Position numbers and translations under genes: made by a program | Source of the DNA: Allacma fusca | Lineage: Eukaryota > Arthropoda > Collembola > Symphypleona > Sminthuridae | NCBI GenBank assembly: GCA_947179485.1 | Contig: OX359245.1 | Location: 4,941,001-5,005,000 of the forward strand | Length of the DNA stretch: 64,000 nt | Reading direction: 5' to 3' | Shown here: one piece after another, positions 38,539-52,400 of the stretch | How the letters are laid out: each line of letters begins with the position of its first letter | How positions within the stretch are numbered: position 1 is the stretch's first letter | The notes under the pieces: generated by a model | Database searches by the model: none | What the model saw: only the letters and a program-made list of their open reading frames with translations | What the model was told of the DNA's origin: nothing

Positions 38539-38590
38539 ACACACACACACACACACACACATACACACACACATACACACACATACACAT
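38539..38590. repeat. (CA)n microsatellite with TA interruptions
   Basis: CA repeats interrupted at regular places by TA, followed by CCATCCATCCATCC. Confidence 0.95.
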
Positions 38591-40287
38591 CCCCATCCAT
38601 CCATCCACACACAAGGAAAAGGAAACATTAATTTATTTGGATATTTATTGTCCGTGGTCATTAAAAGCTCGGAAATATTTATGAGAGAGAAATGAGACGG
38701 CTTTTAAAAGCTTTTTTCCCCCAAAACTAACCGTCCGCTGGCCAAGGCACAGAGAGACAAAACATAATGTGAGGCATATCACCAGGAAAACGACCAGTGA
38801 ATTATCATCTAGAGATGAGGACGGATATCACATGTAACTTCCAACTACAGTGGACTCCTGTCAAGCATCCCTTCCCCCCCAAAAAAAAAAATCCTCGCCA
38901 CACACTATTTCAATCCCCAAAATTCCCATTGTAACTAAAAATACCTCAAAGATTTTATTATAAAGGAACCCTCTGGTCCATTACTAGAGGACAGAGAGGA
39001 CTTCCCAGTTAGAGCAGACTGTATTGTACACGTCCAGTTCCTCTTTATATACAGACATATGTACATATGTATCTACCTCCAGAAGTACAGGGACATTGTC
39101 CGGGAGATAAATGAGAGGGTTGGATTACACCAGAAGATAGAAGAGCATTTCATGTCCACACAACAAGTAAGTAGTAACTACACAACCTCACACAATTTAA
39201 CACAGGAGGGAATGATATGTCGGAGTTTATTTTAGTATTAGAGCAGTTGTTCAATGGGCCAAGTGACATTTCCTCCCTATTTCCACTCTACATAAATCCT
39301 AACCACTTAATTCCACTTTTAACACAAAACGTTTCCCCCCTCAGGGCTTTTTCCCATATACAGTCGACCCTCTCTCCATGTACAGATACAAACAGCCCTT
39401 GAGATTATATATCCCTCCAAAAATTCCTCCTTCTTTCCATATGCTCATAACTTAAATAACATAATTGTCTTAAGCCCAATTTTGATTCTTATAAAAACAA
39501 AATCCTTGAGCCAGGGAAGAGAGGATTGTTATAACCCAAATGTACTCTATCTTTTAAAAGGTAGAGTGACTTTTCCTCTCATTCAGTTTTTTCCCTTTTT
39601 CCCTCTAAATTTAAGTCTTAAAAAATTAAGGGAGCTTTTTTTTTTATATCTACTCCTGGTCTTTCATATGTACCTTCAAAATGTTTACAATTGATTTCCA
39701 TTGATACGTCCACGCAAGAGCGTTAAAATCCTAAGGGCTAGTTCCTGAAATAAAATTTGTCCGCCCAATCTCTTTAATTCTGTAATGAAAAGCAAAACTC
39801 TGGAATTTTTCTGTTCAAAAATCAAATCCGACTGTAAGGATAAGATTTTTGGCGAGCTTTGCATTGAAGGCTGCTTCTATTTGTAATTGTAAGGATTTTT
39901 GTTCCTCTCGAAAAATTCCCTAGCGTGTCTCTATAAGTAATTTATAATTAATTCTTTCGAGAATTTATTTTTGCACGTATTTTGTAAAAATGACAAATTT
40001 GTTTTTAATTTTTACATTTTTATTTTAAGAATTTCAGGGTTCAATAAATTGGAAGGAAGATTTATTAATAATGCATGTACCTAATGATTTTGTAATTTTA
40101 CTTATTGTTAGCTAAATGAATCCAGATTCTGGAAGTAGTGAAAAAGTTTTAAATTAGGGTAAAAAATAGTTTGAGGGGTTGGAAACTGGGATTTTTGCAT
40201 CTCATTTAGATACTATTACGAGATTGAGACACACGTGGAATGGGAGGATCGGGAAGCTTCCTTATTTTGTTGAATTTTTTCTTCCCC

Positions 40288-40330
40288 CTCCCCTCCCTCC
40301 CTCCCTCCCTCCCTCCCTCCCTCCCTCCCC
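40288..40330. repeat. (CCCT)n polypyrimidine tract
   Basis: Pure pyrimidine run with a four-base period (CCTC/CCCT), about ten units. Mirror-repeat-capable and therefore a candidate for triplex (H-DNA) formation. Confidence 0.95.
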
Positions 40331-42814
40331 ATCTCCTGCCAATTATTCCAATGAGAATCATCCCTCCTGCCTCTGATCCTATACAGTAATAAACAACAAC
40401 AATAGTAGTAAGTGTATATGTGGATTGTAATAATGGGGAAGCACCTATAAGGAGAGATACTATGGGATTATTATTATTGTGGACGATCCTGTATGCAGCA
40501 ATGCAGCTCGGGCTATATCACAATGACCAAAGAGGAACGACAAGGACTCATATTGAATGACTTAATGGCGGAGGCTCATTAAATAAAAATAAATCCTTCA
40601 GTGAATAGAATAATTTTTACAGGGATTATTACCTGCACGAATTCTCACTCGTTAAAAACGTCACCCAAGGTAGAGTCCCAGAGATTTTTCCTCAACAGCT
40701 ATGCATATACTATCTAGGCCCATTTTTTTTTTTTTTGAGGAATTCCAAGCATGTACTTTATATAATTATTCCCTTGTGAATATGTGCATAGATATATCTC
40801 CCATAGCAAATCTTATGCAATTATTATATTCTATGGGCTTTTCTCCCTTTTATAAAAGAATAGTCATCATTAGGGAGGGTTAATTTTCCTGAGAGGATTT
40901 CCTCTTGGATTTTAAATTTTCCAACTATAATGTAATTTGTTAGGAGGACTATGAGGGGATGGCCGGAGGTCATCCTCTCAATTGTTCCTTCATATGTACG
41001 ATATATTCTTATCAGGGGACAATAATTATAATATAGAGGGATTTGTATCTATTCATACGGGAAATGTACATATGTAAGTCTATGGGAGATTCAAAAGGGA
41101 TGAGTCTATGGGAATTTAAAACGTGGGAATTTTTCCGTAATTTTAGCCCCAGCTTTGGAAATCTAGTCCTCCGTTGTAGCTCTTTCAATTTTACAAATAG
41201 GGTTTCCATTTTAGAGTTATAGTTTGAGAGAGGGGTGGGAAATATCCCTCATTGCCCCAGTGGGATTTAATTTCCTTGGGAGAGGATTCTCTCCCCTGCA
41301 AAAATGTTTATGTACATTTGGTTTTAATTCCCTTTTTCTAAGGTAATAATTGTGAGATTCATTAGGATTGTGTGCAGAATTTTTTAAATCTCTTGCATTC
41401 CTTGTTTCCTAAGGAGCGAAACTCAATTAATTTTAATGGGATGAAAAAATTGTGGAACAATTTTATTCTCATTTGGCTCCCTTCCATTTTTCTGTGCGCT
41501 TTGACTCAAGCGATTCATATCAATAAATTGCACTCATAATAATTGTAAAATTTATTGTATGTTTTTCTATGCAAGTATATTACAAAAGAGAATTTGCACC
41601 TTGTAGGGATGCCCGTACTGTTAGAGGAAATTGTGCTGTGGATTTATTTCCTATGGGAATTAATCCATTCTGATTTTAATTTAAATCTTAACCTGCCCTC
41701 ATATTTTCCATATAAATTATTCTGATATAAACCATTGAGCACAAGTTGGAGTCCTTTGGATATTAATGGGAGAATATTTCAAAGTCGTAACTGTTCAAAC
41801 TGCATTTTAATTAAAATCTTATCAGAGATTCTTTCTTCTATGAATTCCTGTTCCTTGAGGAAAGGATGCATTCCTCCTGACGGATGCATTATTCCCGGAT
41901 GGAGTTGGGAAATATAATGGGAAGGCGGTAAATGCTCCGGGGATATTACCGTCAGGATTTCTTCTTCCTATAAATTTTGTTCCTTTTTTTTAATTGTGTC
42001 GGGATTGGAGAACTTAACAGTAAAAAATTACAAGGATTACTTTAAAATAAACATGTTAATTACACACACATTTTTTGTCTCAATAATAGTTGTCATCAGG
42101 AGACTTGGTTTGAATTCCATTGGATTTGAATTTAAATGTCTCACTTTACCCCAAATGCACTTACAATGCCCCAGTCATTAAAATTCCACAGTCTATAAAA
42201 TCACACACAATCAATACTAAATTCAAATTATTTTTTGACAAGTTCTCCCAAAATCCATTCTATTTACATTACTGGAAGCACCCATCAATTTATTCTTTAA
42301 CCCTCTCACAACCATCTCACAGACCCATAATTAAAATTATTTAAAAGTACTCGAATACCGAATAAATCTTATTATTAATTCTATAAAATATCTTCAAAAA
42401 TTACTCTAATAATTAATCTAAATTCAAACCAGAACTCCTGACAAAATAAAACCGTCCATTAGATTCTTAAAAAATACTAAGAAATAAATAAAAGGCATTT
42501 TTAAAATTCGAAAGATTGCTTCTCCTTTACAAAACTAACAACATTGGGCGTTCTAATGTAAAGCCCGCTATTAAAAAAAATTCTCACTCTGCCCCAAAAA
42601 ATAATCCCCCCAAATGGCTCCCCATTATTGTTAGACAATTCCAGAAAAAAATATTTTTCTTTTCCTCCGTCCTCAACACAATCAAATGGCATGCATAAAA
42701 TCCCGTGAAATGAGACAGATGTAGTTGAAATGTGAAAGGACATTTTTTGTAGTAGATTTGATTTAGTACATGGGAATCATGTTCATATCACAAAATCCTA
42801 GCGAGCCATAGCCA

Positions 42815-42865
42815 TAGAGAGAGAGAGAGAGATGTTATTAGACGAGAGAGAGAGAGAGAGAGAGA
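42815..42865. promoter_or_regulatory. Paired GAGA tracts upstream of spineless promoter
   Basis: Two GA runs, 42815-42832 and 42844-42865, are separated by TGTTATTAGAC. They sit about 280-325 bases before the best transcription start candidate (43141). In arthropods such tracts upstream of developmental genes bind GAGA factor-type proteins that keep promoters open and paused. That role is inferred; GA runs are common in this region. Confidence 0.5.
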
Positions 42866-42963
42866 CGGAGCGAGCAAGGAGCTATAACAAAACTGTATAG
42901 CATTCAGGCTCTCTCCTCCACCAAAAAAGGGGGAAAAAATATAGAAGATGAAAAAAAAATAAG

Positions 42964-43122
42964 TTGAGCCGTTTTGAGGTGACGGACGAATCAAAGCCAA
43001 GCTCCGCCTCCCTTTCCTCGCCTCCGCTCCTAACTCACGTTAGGAATCCCCGCCCCTGTGAACACTCAGCCGGACCAATGGGATGGCCGGTGAGAGATTG
43101 CCCCCTCGGAAGAAAATACCAG
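42964..43122 (+). other. Possible alternative first exon of spineless (in-frame N-terminal extension)
   Basis: A 53-codon frame opens at ATG 42964 (with a second ATG at 43078) and ends at a good donor, CCAG|GTAAGA (GT at 43123). Joined to the acceptor TTTATGCAG ending at 43554 it stays in phase through six codons into the canonical spineless ATG at 43573. The block is GC-rich, unlike its surroundings. It may equally be 5' UTR or promoter sequence, since the best Inr/DPE lies downstream at 43141. Confidence 0.35.
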
Positions 43123-43138
43123 GTAAGACTCGTGTTGG

Positions 43139-43173
43139 TCAGTGTTTGAGTAGAACCGATGGGAGTCGGACGT
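43139..43173 (+). promoter_or_regulatory. Inr + DPE core promoter, likely spineless transcription start
   Basis: TCAGTG at 43139-43144 places +1 at the A, 43141. GGACGT lies at exactly +28 to +33 (43168-43173), matching the arthropod downstream promoter element RGWYVT at the required spacing. The last Inr base deviates from consensus. No TATA box is found 30 bases upstream, as normal for DPE promoters. A GC-rich block with a CCAAT box (about 43074) and GAGA tracts lies upstream. The predicted 5' UTR to the ATG at 43573 is about 430 bases if unspliced. Confidence 0.55.
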
Positions 43174-43572
43174 GCGGTTGGAAGTTTCAAGGATTAAATA
43201 ATATTAAAATTTCACTCCACCATAAATATATCATCCAAAATTAAAATTCATAGTCTCCGCTTTGTAAAATAATTTTAATTTATTTTATTAACCACACACA
43301 CATTACATTATTATTTCACTCACAATCCGAAGAATATACATTTTTTTGTAAAACAAAAAGTGCTTTTAACAAAATTATAATCTTTTGTTTTTTTAAAAAA
43401 CAAAACGTTCCGTTTCAACAACAAAATCCGTTCAAATTCAGGAAAGAAAGGCCAACACTCGGAAAGCGTTTTTTTTTTGCGCAGAGTCCCAAATTTCGGA
43501 CTTTGATTGTTTTAGTTCCTCAAGAGATTTTTTCTAAATTTTATATTTATGCAGTCTACTAGTCATCATCAG

Positions 43573-43628
43573 ATGAATCAGTTGGGAACAGTGTACGCGA
43601 CCAAACGGAGGAGACGGAATGGGAAATC
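43573..43628 (+). CDS. ss: spineless / aryl hydrocarbon receptor homologue, first coding exon
   Basis: From ATG 43573 the frame reads MNQLGTVYATKRRRRNGKS, ending at a strong donor TC|GTGAGTAG (phase 2). This is the conserved N-terminus of arthropod spineless, including the basic KRRRR block that serves as nuclear localisation signal next to the bHLH. It joins in phase with the exon at 53760. A possible acceptor (TTTATGCAG, ending at 43554) lies 18 bases before the ATG, so the 5' UTR may be spliced. The product is a bHLH-PAS transcription factor, partner of Tango/ARNT, that in insects specifies distal antenna and leg identity and dendrite form. Confidence 0.9.
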
Positions 43629-46600
43629 GTGAGTAGATTTTAAATTTGAATTTGATAATTTTGAATTTAATAATTTTTGTAAAGACACATTCACAAAGGG
43701 ATTTTGGCGGAATTTTGTAAATTTGAAAAATTGTGTGGCATTACTGATTCCGGATCATTGTAATTATTGTCAGGTCTTGTAATATTCTCTCCTGGTATGA
43801 GGGAAATTATTCCCAAAAATAATTAAATTGTGGAGGGTTATCCCGAGAAGGTTTGGAGGATTTTGATGTGTGAAAAGTATAAAATTGTTCATCTAATTAC
43901 ATATATGGTTTAATTTAATTTTTCGAGATAAAAATCGTAATTAAGCTTGTGTGAGGGGTAATAATATGTGATGGTTATAGGAAATGAAAAGAGGTTGTTG
44001 GGTTCATCCTGTGTTTTGCTTGTGTAATTATGTATATGTGTGTGTATGGATGTGGAAGATAAATTGGTGGAAAAGGGACTTTGGTGGATTGTGGATGTAT
44101 ATGACTTTGGAGTATAATAATAATTATTACTGTTGTTCTTCTTATTGCAGTAGATTTCTTCGGAGTCTTCAAGAGTCACAGGGGGAAATATGGTAGTGTG
44201 TCGTCAGATCCCTAATGAGTTACAGCATTAATTTCCGATTAGACAATGTATTACAAGGAATGGTTGAAATTAGGGCCTTATCAATCCGACTCGAGGAGTG
44301 AGTCCGTCATCGTCGTCGTTGTCTGTGGGAGCTAATTCTTGGGGCTTTGCTATTTATTGTACAAGTTTGGAGATCCCACAGTTATACAGTATAGGCCTGA
44401 CAAGAGAAGGCTCTGGGAAGACTCGGTGATCCTCATAAAATTTATCTGTGACTATAGGTTAATGTATCCTCCAAAGTGTAATTATTAAGTTGTCAGTTCA
44501 CTCCGTGTACTTATATATGGGGAGATAATTTTTATCTTAATTTGAAAACAATGCTCTTGTTGTGGGCTCATTCCCTTTTGTATGGGGGGATATCGTCGAG
44601 CGGATTCCTTAGGGTTGAGTTGTATAATAGTGTAACGACATGGTCTTGCTATTGGGAAAGGATTTCGACAGGATTTGGTCATCATCCTTTTCCTACAAGC
44701 TCGATGTGTGGAGGTGGAAATGCGTTTTAATCCCAAGTTCTCTTCCAATATTTTACAGGCTCGGGATTTTTCCGACGCTGTGACTCCAAATTCCCAGTTC
44801 CCAAGTAGACATTGCGACAGAGGAGACAGAAATTCTGAGGATATTTCGTTACAGTTCCCCTAATTAGTCTTTTTTGACACATGGAGGAAAAATCCATGGA
44901 GAGTATCACCGACAGGGATCTGTGTGTATGAATCAGAAGTCCATGGGGGTGGTGTTCAAATTGTGGATATATATTTCTCTTCCATTGATTTCTCAATGAG
45001 GAGGATATGAAAGGATTAGGGTGTAGCTGAGTGTATGTATTTGAATGATCCTAAATAGCGGCTTCAGTAAAGAGACATGTGAATGTTTGTTTATATTTTT
45101 TGAGAGTGAGATTATGTGTTGATTTCTTTTTAAAATTTGTATCATTTTTATTATTACACCTAAAAATAATGTAGAGGCATTGAGTCATTACGATTTTAAA
45201 TTGAGAGACGTTTTTTTCCGTTTGAATTTGAACCAGTAAAATTTTGTTGTTCAGACGAATCATGTGTATGGCGAAGGTGTGTGTGTGTGTGTAAAATCCT
45301 TTTCATGTAAATATGTATACAATACACAAACAAACAAAAGAGAGGGATATGAATTCTTTATGAGGAGTTTGTACTTGGCGCGAAAAGGAGTTAATTAGCA
45401 TTAATGGAGAGAGAATGCTCAACTTTTCCTTTCCTTACTCCTTGGCTGGTCTCTTCGTCTTAACACGCTTCCTGTGTTTGTAGCTAATTTTAATTTTATG
45501 GGGTGACTCGGACAGTAGTTTTTGATTCCGGTAGAGTTTGATACCTCACTGAGAGCAATGCAAGGAATTATTATTGGACAAAAGTCCGATTATAAAATTA
45601 CAGCAAACGCTAAAAACATTTATGTATTTATTTACAATTAGTTACAAGGTAAATTTGTATTTAGCGTCAGGTCTTTTGAACAATTACAAATCAGTCTTTT
45701 ATTCTGTGTTGGGCCCACAATTTTTTAAAAATGTGACTCTAAAAATGGTGTACTCCTTGTTAAGACAAAAATTTAAATTGGGGTAAATAGAGCCACGTCC
45801 AAAGGTTTTACCCCTAGGAGATAGGATTCTGTGGCACGGGGGTGTCTTCTAGGGAAAGTAAACTGTAATGTACAAATGTATTCCAGGAATTTTCAAATAA
45901 CCTACAGGAGCAGCATTAGCTCTGTAATTGCTGTTACTGTAATAATGTAATAATATAGGGTTAAATTATATAATGAGTAGGATAAAATCAGAGAGGTGGC
46001 AAAAGGGGTTGGAAAAAAATAGAGCGCCAAAATATTTTCATTGAAAAAAGATGTATATATAGAGAGTACGTGTGTGTGTGTGTGTAATATTTGTTTACGC
46101 AGTGAGTATAATAAAATGAGTGAGAGATGAGGACACACACAAACACACACACACACCAGATATTGTATATAGTGCTGTGCGTGTGAGGAACAATTTTTAG
46201 AGCACGTAAATTGACAATTTAGTTAGTGCACGAGAACTAGTGTGCTGAAATCACATTAAAACTCCCAGTCACGTCAACCATCTCATATGACCTTCTCAAG
46301 GCAAAACTTCAATTCTTCAAATTTATTATCTTTCAATATTTCGGTAACTCCAAAGTCTGCGGGTCTGGAGTTTTAGAAGTAGTGGTCGAGTCTCTGTCTG
46401 TGCTTGTGTGTGTGTACGCGTAAAATTAGCGAAGATGCACCCGATCTTCCAGCCATTAAAAACATGTTGCTCTTCTCTCCGCATGCAAGTTCGAAAAGGG
46501 CTCACGCCCCCGGAAACCTCATCAAACTTTGTCAGCAGGGATTCTTTACTTTTCCTTGTATATCTTACTCCCATGTATCTGATTCCTTTATTTTTTATAC

Positions 46601-48109
46601 CGTCATTTATCATTTCCCTAACCTCCCTTCAGTTTTCTGACTTTCCCGATTCGAAGACTATCCGATGAGTCCTGAAAAAAATTGCAAAACTTATTACTTT
46701 TTTTTACCTTTTCCCTCAAATTTAAATATTATCAAAGTTCCTATAATAAATGCATACTGAGCTTGGAATGCTAACCCTTGTTTTTGTGTTTCGGGATAAA
46801 ACCCCAACAAATACATAACTTAGGAAAAATTTTAATGTGAAACCCTCAAAATGTACTTGAACATTTTTGTTAAAATATAGGATCGGATTTTGTATCCGAA
46901 TTTGATACCAGGCTATAAAACTACATGGTAAAACATTTCCCAAGAAATTGTTTAAGAGAGGAAAATAAATGTGAGTTTTGTTTAACTTTTTATTTATCCC
47001 TGACAATTTAAGCACTTGCACTTTCCTCCGTGAGATCTCCCAAAAAACACAAATGAGTTTCATCTGTTGTTGCTTGTATAGGAAGAGGGGAAAAAATTGT
47101 AACCTCATTGCATGGTTAAATTTGCTGCTCCTTATATTCTCCCAATCTCAAAAATCCTACTTGCTTTACATGTACAAATCCGAATATGAGCTTTTCCCTA
47201 TTAGGAAGAAAAAAGACCTGGGCTAGGAAGAGTCGTATCATTGGTAAGTTAGCCAAGGAACTTTCCGAAAGCCACAATGAGGAATTCTGGTGAAGATGAG
47301 TAATGTGGAGTAATTTAATGTAAAAATGTGTGAATCTCCCAGACAAGATCGAGCTTAATGCTCGGAAGGAGAAACAAAGGGTTTTGTGTATATGTGAGTG
47401 TGTGTGTGTATGTGTGTGTATGTGTGTGTGTACACCAAAGTAAATGAGATCGGGGGGCTCAAAAAAATTGAGAGAGAAACGGTGAATTAAAAAACAATTT
47501 CTCTAGAACTTGATATAGGTAGTAGAGTGGCCGAGACACTTGTATAAATGCATTGTCTCTATCTATAAGTGTATACTTTCTATTTGGAATATTAGCTCTG
47601 AGGAGTATTTAGCTCCAAGTCAGAAGAAGTGTATGTAAGCATGGGGTATGCATAGGGATCTCGAATTACTCTCGGAAAAAGACAAGTTTTACGTTAAACT
47701 TGTTGTACTTCTTGTAAGGGTTCTTCTTCTCGTCTCCTCTCATTCGGAAAAAAGTCGACCCTTTTTTTTCAACACAGACCCACGTTTGTTTTTTCCTCCA
47801 GCCTTTGGTCCATTCATCATCAATGCTACAGTTACTAGGGGCATTAGGGCTACATCGAGAAGTGTTTGTACTTATAAGAGGTTTATGAGGTACGGAATCA
47901 TACGAAGATGTGCGTATTATATCATATTGATATAAATGTGTCTTGTGGAGGGAGTAAATTCTATTGTATAGTACGTCCATTAGGTTATACTTAGTTAGCA
48001 GGTTTTTTTTTGAAATCCCTGCTCCTAACGAGTGCGCACTCGAGCTTCAAGTTTGAGTAAGATTATGGTTGAGTAAGCGCTGGAATTTCGAGTGCTAGTT
48101 GAGTGTTGA

Positions 48110-48450
48110 ATTGAGGACTAACAAGGAATATGGAATTTTGCTTTTGAATTGAATTTTGACATTGAATTGAATTTTGTGAATAGGATTTTGTATTGAATTG
48201 AATTTTCTGCATAGAATTTTGCATTGAATTGAATTTTCTGCATAATTGAATTGAATTGAATTTTGTACTAGAGTCCGTGTTAAATTTTGTAGTGAAATGA
48301 AGTATTAAATTCAATTGAGTTTTGCAATAAATTTGACATTGAAGTGAAGTATTGAATTGAATTTTGCATTACATTTTATATATTCATTCAGTGTGGTGTT
48401 GAATATTGCAGTGAATTATTGAGTTTCGTATTGAATTTTGCATTGTACTT
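48110..48450. repeat. Degenerate GAATTGAATTTTG word array
   Basis: Repeated TTGAATTGAATTTTG with spacers such as CTGCATA over about 340 bases. Around it, GCTCCTAACGAG (about 48030) and, reversed, GCTCCTAACGGG (ending near 48803) form a 12-base inverted pair. This looks like a relic of another word-array transposon, but no 8-bp target duplication is present at these ends. Confidence 0.6.
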
Positions 48451-49385
48451 CAAATATGGCAAGAGTTCAAAATCCAGCAGAAATAAAAAACATGCTCTTG
48501 ATTGGAGTTCTGGGAAGTTAAAGTGTAAATACTAGATTAAAAAAATAAAACTTCAGGTTGAAGTTCGTCTCCAAATTCAGTTATAAAAGTCAAAATCGTT
48601 CAACCCTAAGTCATTCGTTTACAAGCCCAGGTGTCCCTAAAATTTCATACAAGCAAGTGAAATTGAATAGGACAGTAGGGAAAAACATGAACTCAATTTC
48701 AATCCCGGCTCTTTTTTTTTTGTTGAATTTTATGGAATTTTTAAATTGAATTTCTGGAATTTGAGCTCTAATTATTCCAGCATTAAAAGTCCCGTTAGGA
48801 GCTGTGAGCTACCTTGCTAAGTTTTACAAAATACTAAAAATATGTACATACGTTGGGAGTACCAAACCATGCATACGGGCTTACATTACCAAATTTTAGT
48901 TATACATTATAAAAAAGAAATGCTTCCTACTAAGGCCTATGAAAATTATATGTGAACAATAACCTACAGATATATGCACATACGTACTGTATGCTTACTA
49001 AACCATCCTAAATATAGTTCACCTCTTATGTACAACATTTGCTCCTACAATTAGTCATATGAGAGAACGGATGTTCCATAAGAAAAGAACGGGGTAGTTC
49101 GTCTCTTATGACACTTGAGTCTTGGCTATGATGAAGGAAGGTAGGAGCTAAAAATTCCGGGGATAAAAAATTATATAATTTTTCATTGTACCAAAACTTT
49201 TTTTCCCCCTCTAATATTTTTATGGCTTCATGCTTACGATTAGTCCCTAGTTGATTTTATATTCTCTCATAGAGCACAGAATCGGTCCTTCCCTTTCATT
49301 CCTTGATACTCTCAACTTCGTCTGGTTCTCTCCTTCAGCTTGGCTCTATATCCGTCCCTTTGAGAAATAACGAGAGATATCTTAT

Positions 49386-49418
<33 letters not shown>

Positions 49419-52400
49419 CTATCTCTCCTGCAAAGTAATCAACTTGTGTATTTATTTATTACTCCGACCGCCTCTTCATCTTCTTCCATAATGCACTCGC
49501 CACGGAATCCTCCTCATCAGCGCCGTTTGCTCAATCATTATCCTCATCAGAGATAGGAATAAATACCAAAATACTATTTTCCCCTCCTATTCTCATATTC
49601 TTCAATATAAGCTACTTTCACAGGCTCCTTTTAATACCCACACACTCACACATATGAATTTTGAATCATAACTCTTCCCAAATCCCTCAATCTGTCTTGT
49701 TCCGTTAATTTTTATTTTGTTTCAATGTAGAGATCCGTAAATTTTTTGAGGGAGGAGGAGGAAAGACTCATTCCAATTCCATTACAATTACGGGCACACA
49801 CACAAAATTGATTGAGTTATTTGCTTGGATTAACCCAACTACAGGGGGCCCAGAGCTAAATTTTTACAAAATCCAATAGAGTCAGCACTAATAACAATAA
49901 GCTATAGATATAGCTGAACCTATAGATATATTCACTGAACAATTACCAGGCTCAGTCTTGGAATACTTACATATTCCTAGTGTTGTTAGCTAAGTTCCCC
50001 TCAACAAGTTTTGGGCGTAAAACGTGACAAATAATTTTTAGCAGTGTCACGAAATTTCCCTATGTCAGCTCAAATCAAATGAACAGGAAATGGAGGATGA
50101 AATTTCATACACAAATTGTATAAAAAGGCATAAATCCATAGCTACAATACACATCATGTTTTAAGTTCAAAAAAATTACAGAAACCTTGTCAATGCTTTC
50201 CGAGACCTTTTTGATACTAAAATAATTCTTGAGGCAAAATATTCCTGGGTCAATTCCCTACTTATAGATATTTTCCTCTCATCATTAGATCAAAACCCAC
50301 TGTAAACACTGCTCTAAGCATGCTTATAACAGAACAAGAATTAACTCGGGACATTCGTGGAAAATGACGTAAAATAGGAAAAACATATGGCGGGTATAAT
50401 TACTAACAAACTAACATATGTAATTATATATTGCGTCAATTTGCCAGATACCTTCAGAAATTGTGTACATTTTAATTTTGAAGAAACATTAACATTCCAG
50501 TTGGAAGCTAATATAAATTACCCATTCAACCATAAAATATGGGCACTCAAATGTCCCGCTTAAAGCACTTTTCAAAACTTTTGGAAACAAACGTAGGTCT
50601 ACAACTGGGCTGCAAAAAAAAACAAGAACCTTAAAATCTGTTGAAGAAATCAAAAAACGCAAAAATTAGGATCAAAATTTGAGAAGACCAGAAATGCGGG
50701 GGATATTAGAAAACTTTGTGAAAATTTTCGCCCTTCAAATATAAAGTTTAAAAAAAGGCTATTCTTTAAAAAATTAATAATAAAATGCAACATGGTACAT
50801 ACACGTCGTATATAGTGGGTAGTAAAATTTTGACTCAACAAACCCCTGCATCAAAACTCAATGATTTTAGGTTAAGGGCTGGGAATAAATTAAAAAAGAT
50901 ATTTTTTTGAATGAAATTATACACCTTCCAGGACTCTAGTACTAGAGAAAGAGTCGGGAGTCATTATTACTACAAAGTATACGGTAAAGTACACTTTGAC
51001 TCCGAGACGCGCCTCACATCGACCCAGACCTAAAACTATGGAGACTATGTGTGCACATACAGTGTACTCCTGCCATGACAAGCCCTCTTCTATAAAAGAC
51101 TTTTTCCTTTAGAATTAAATGAAAACGCTGGGTTTGAAAACATACAGATGTACAGAATTTAAAACTTAGCCCATACATTGCCTATAATGCTATAATTCTC
51201 CTGCTTATGAGAAAGTGCATCGGAACGCTCCTGTTGTAAGGAGGCTGTACTTTATACAATTATGTAATGTGTATAGAAGAACATGCATAAGACTTGTCTC
51301 GATTTTTAACACCCGATTTCCGCTCATAAAATGCCCATATTCCTAATTGTTGTGTAAAGCAGAGAGAGAGAGAGAGCGAGAGTAAGAGTAAGAGAGGGCA
51401 AGCAGAAGAGGAATGAATGACAAAATGCAAATTGACGAGAAAGAAAGAGCCCATAAAGGAGCCAGTTGAGAAATGTGGAATGAGGTAAAAGGTCAGGTAG
51501 ACAAGAGTAAAAGACCAAAACTATGGTTAATGCAGGACTTCCTCCTCCATCTCTCCTATTCTGTGCTTCTTATGCACACATGTAATTATATCTATGTTAG
51601 GTCACATTTACACACTGCACTCACTCCTAGGTCCCTATATCCCTGTCTCTGGATCCTTTCCACACACACCAGTTACGTGTTCCCAGTCCTTGTAATAATA
51701 ATCATAATAATCACCCTCGGAGTATATCTATATAACTTAGACCCAGAACAACCTTCATATATAGTCACAACGAGCAGGTATAGCATCGGGTCTGCCCTGT
51801 TGAAAAGAGCGATCGAGACTCATTATATAAAACCTATAATTTGAATTGAGTGACAGGAGGGAAGAGAATGTCGGCAAAAAAAAAAAGCTAAAAATTTTGT
51901 GGAAAAAAAATTTTTTTTACTCTCATATATACTTTTTAACCCCCATTCTTTCTTATTCTTGCGGAAAGGAACATACTAGTTTTGGGGGAAGATATGTATA
52001 GCCAGGATGACTCTTTCTCTCTTTCATTGTTGTTTTCTGTGACTATGACCAAAGATTGAGTGAGTGAGTGAGAGAGAGAGAGAAAAAAAAAACAACTTTG
52101 TACGTGTAATTACGCTCGTTCCTCTACGTATTCATTAAATGTAATTATCCAAGAGTCTCCTTTTTTTCTTTTTCTCCAAATGGTAATTTTTATTATTATG
52201 ATTACTTTTTCTGGAAAAAATCCAGGAATTATTATTATTATTATTTCCCGGCATAAGTCCCTATATAGTACTGCTCATGATGCTCCCATGACCATCTTCC
52301 GATCTTCCCCAATTATTCCTACCAATACGGATTTTCCTCATAGTTCCCAATAACCTATCTGGAGCGCCAAAAGCACTGGGCATAAAATCCCTTGAATTTA

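Larger units (their letters stand above)
27657..42814. other. Long non-coding upstream region of spineless, no gene seen
   Basis: About 15 kb on either strand without a splice-bounded exon or protein family I recognise. It holds many simple tracts: (GA) 32409-32464, (TG) about 32900-32945, (GA) 33074-33098, (CT) 33253-33272, (CA) 36770-36788, (CA) 38539-38590, CCCT 40288-40330. There is also one minisatellite near 38017. Open frames over these tracts are repeat artefacts. No transposon with both terminal repeats and a target duplication was found. Confidence 0.5.
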
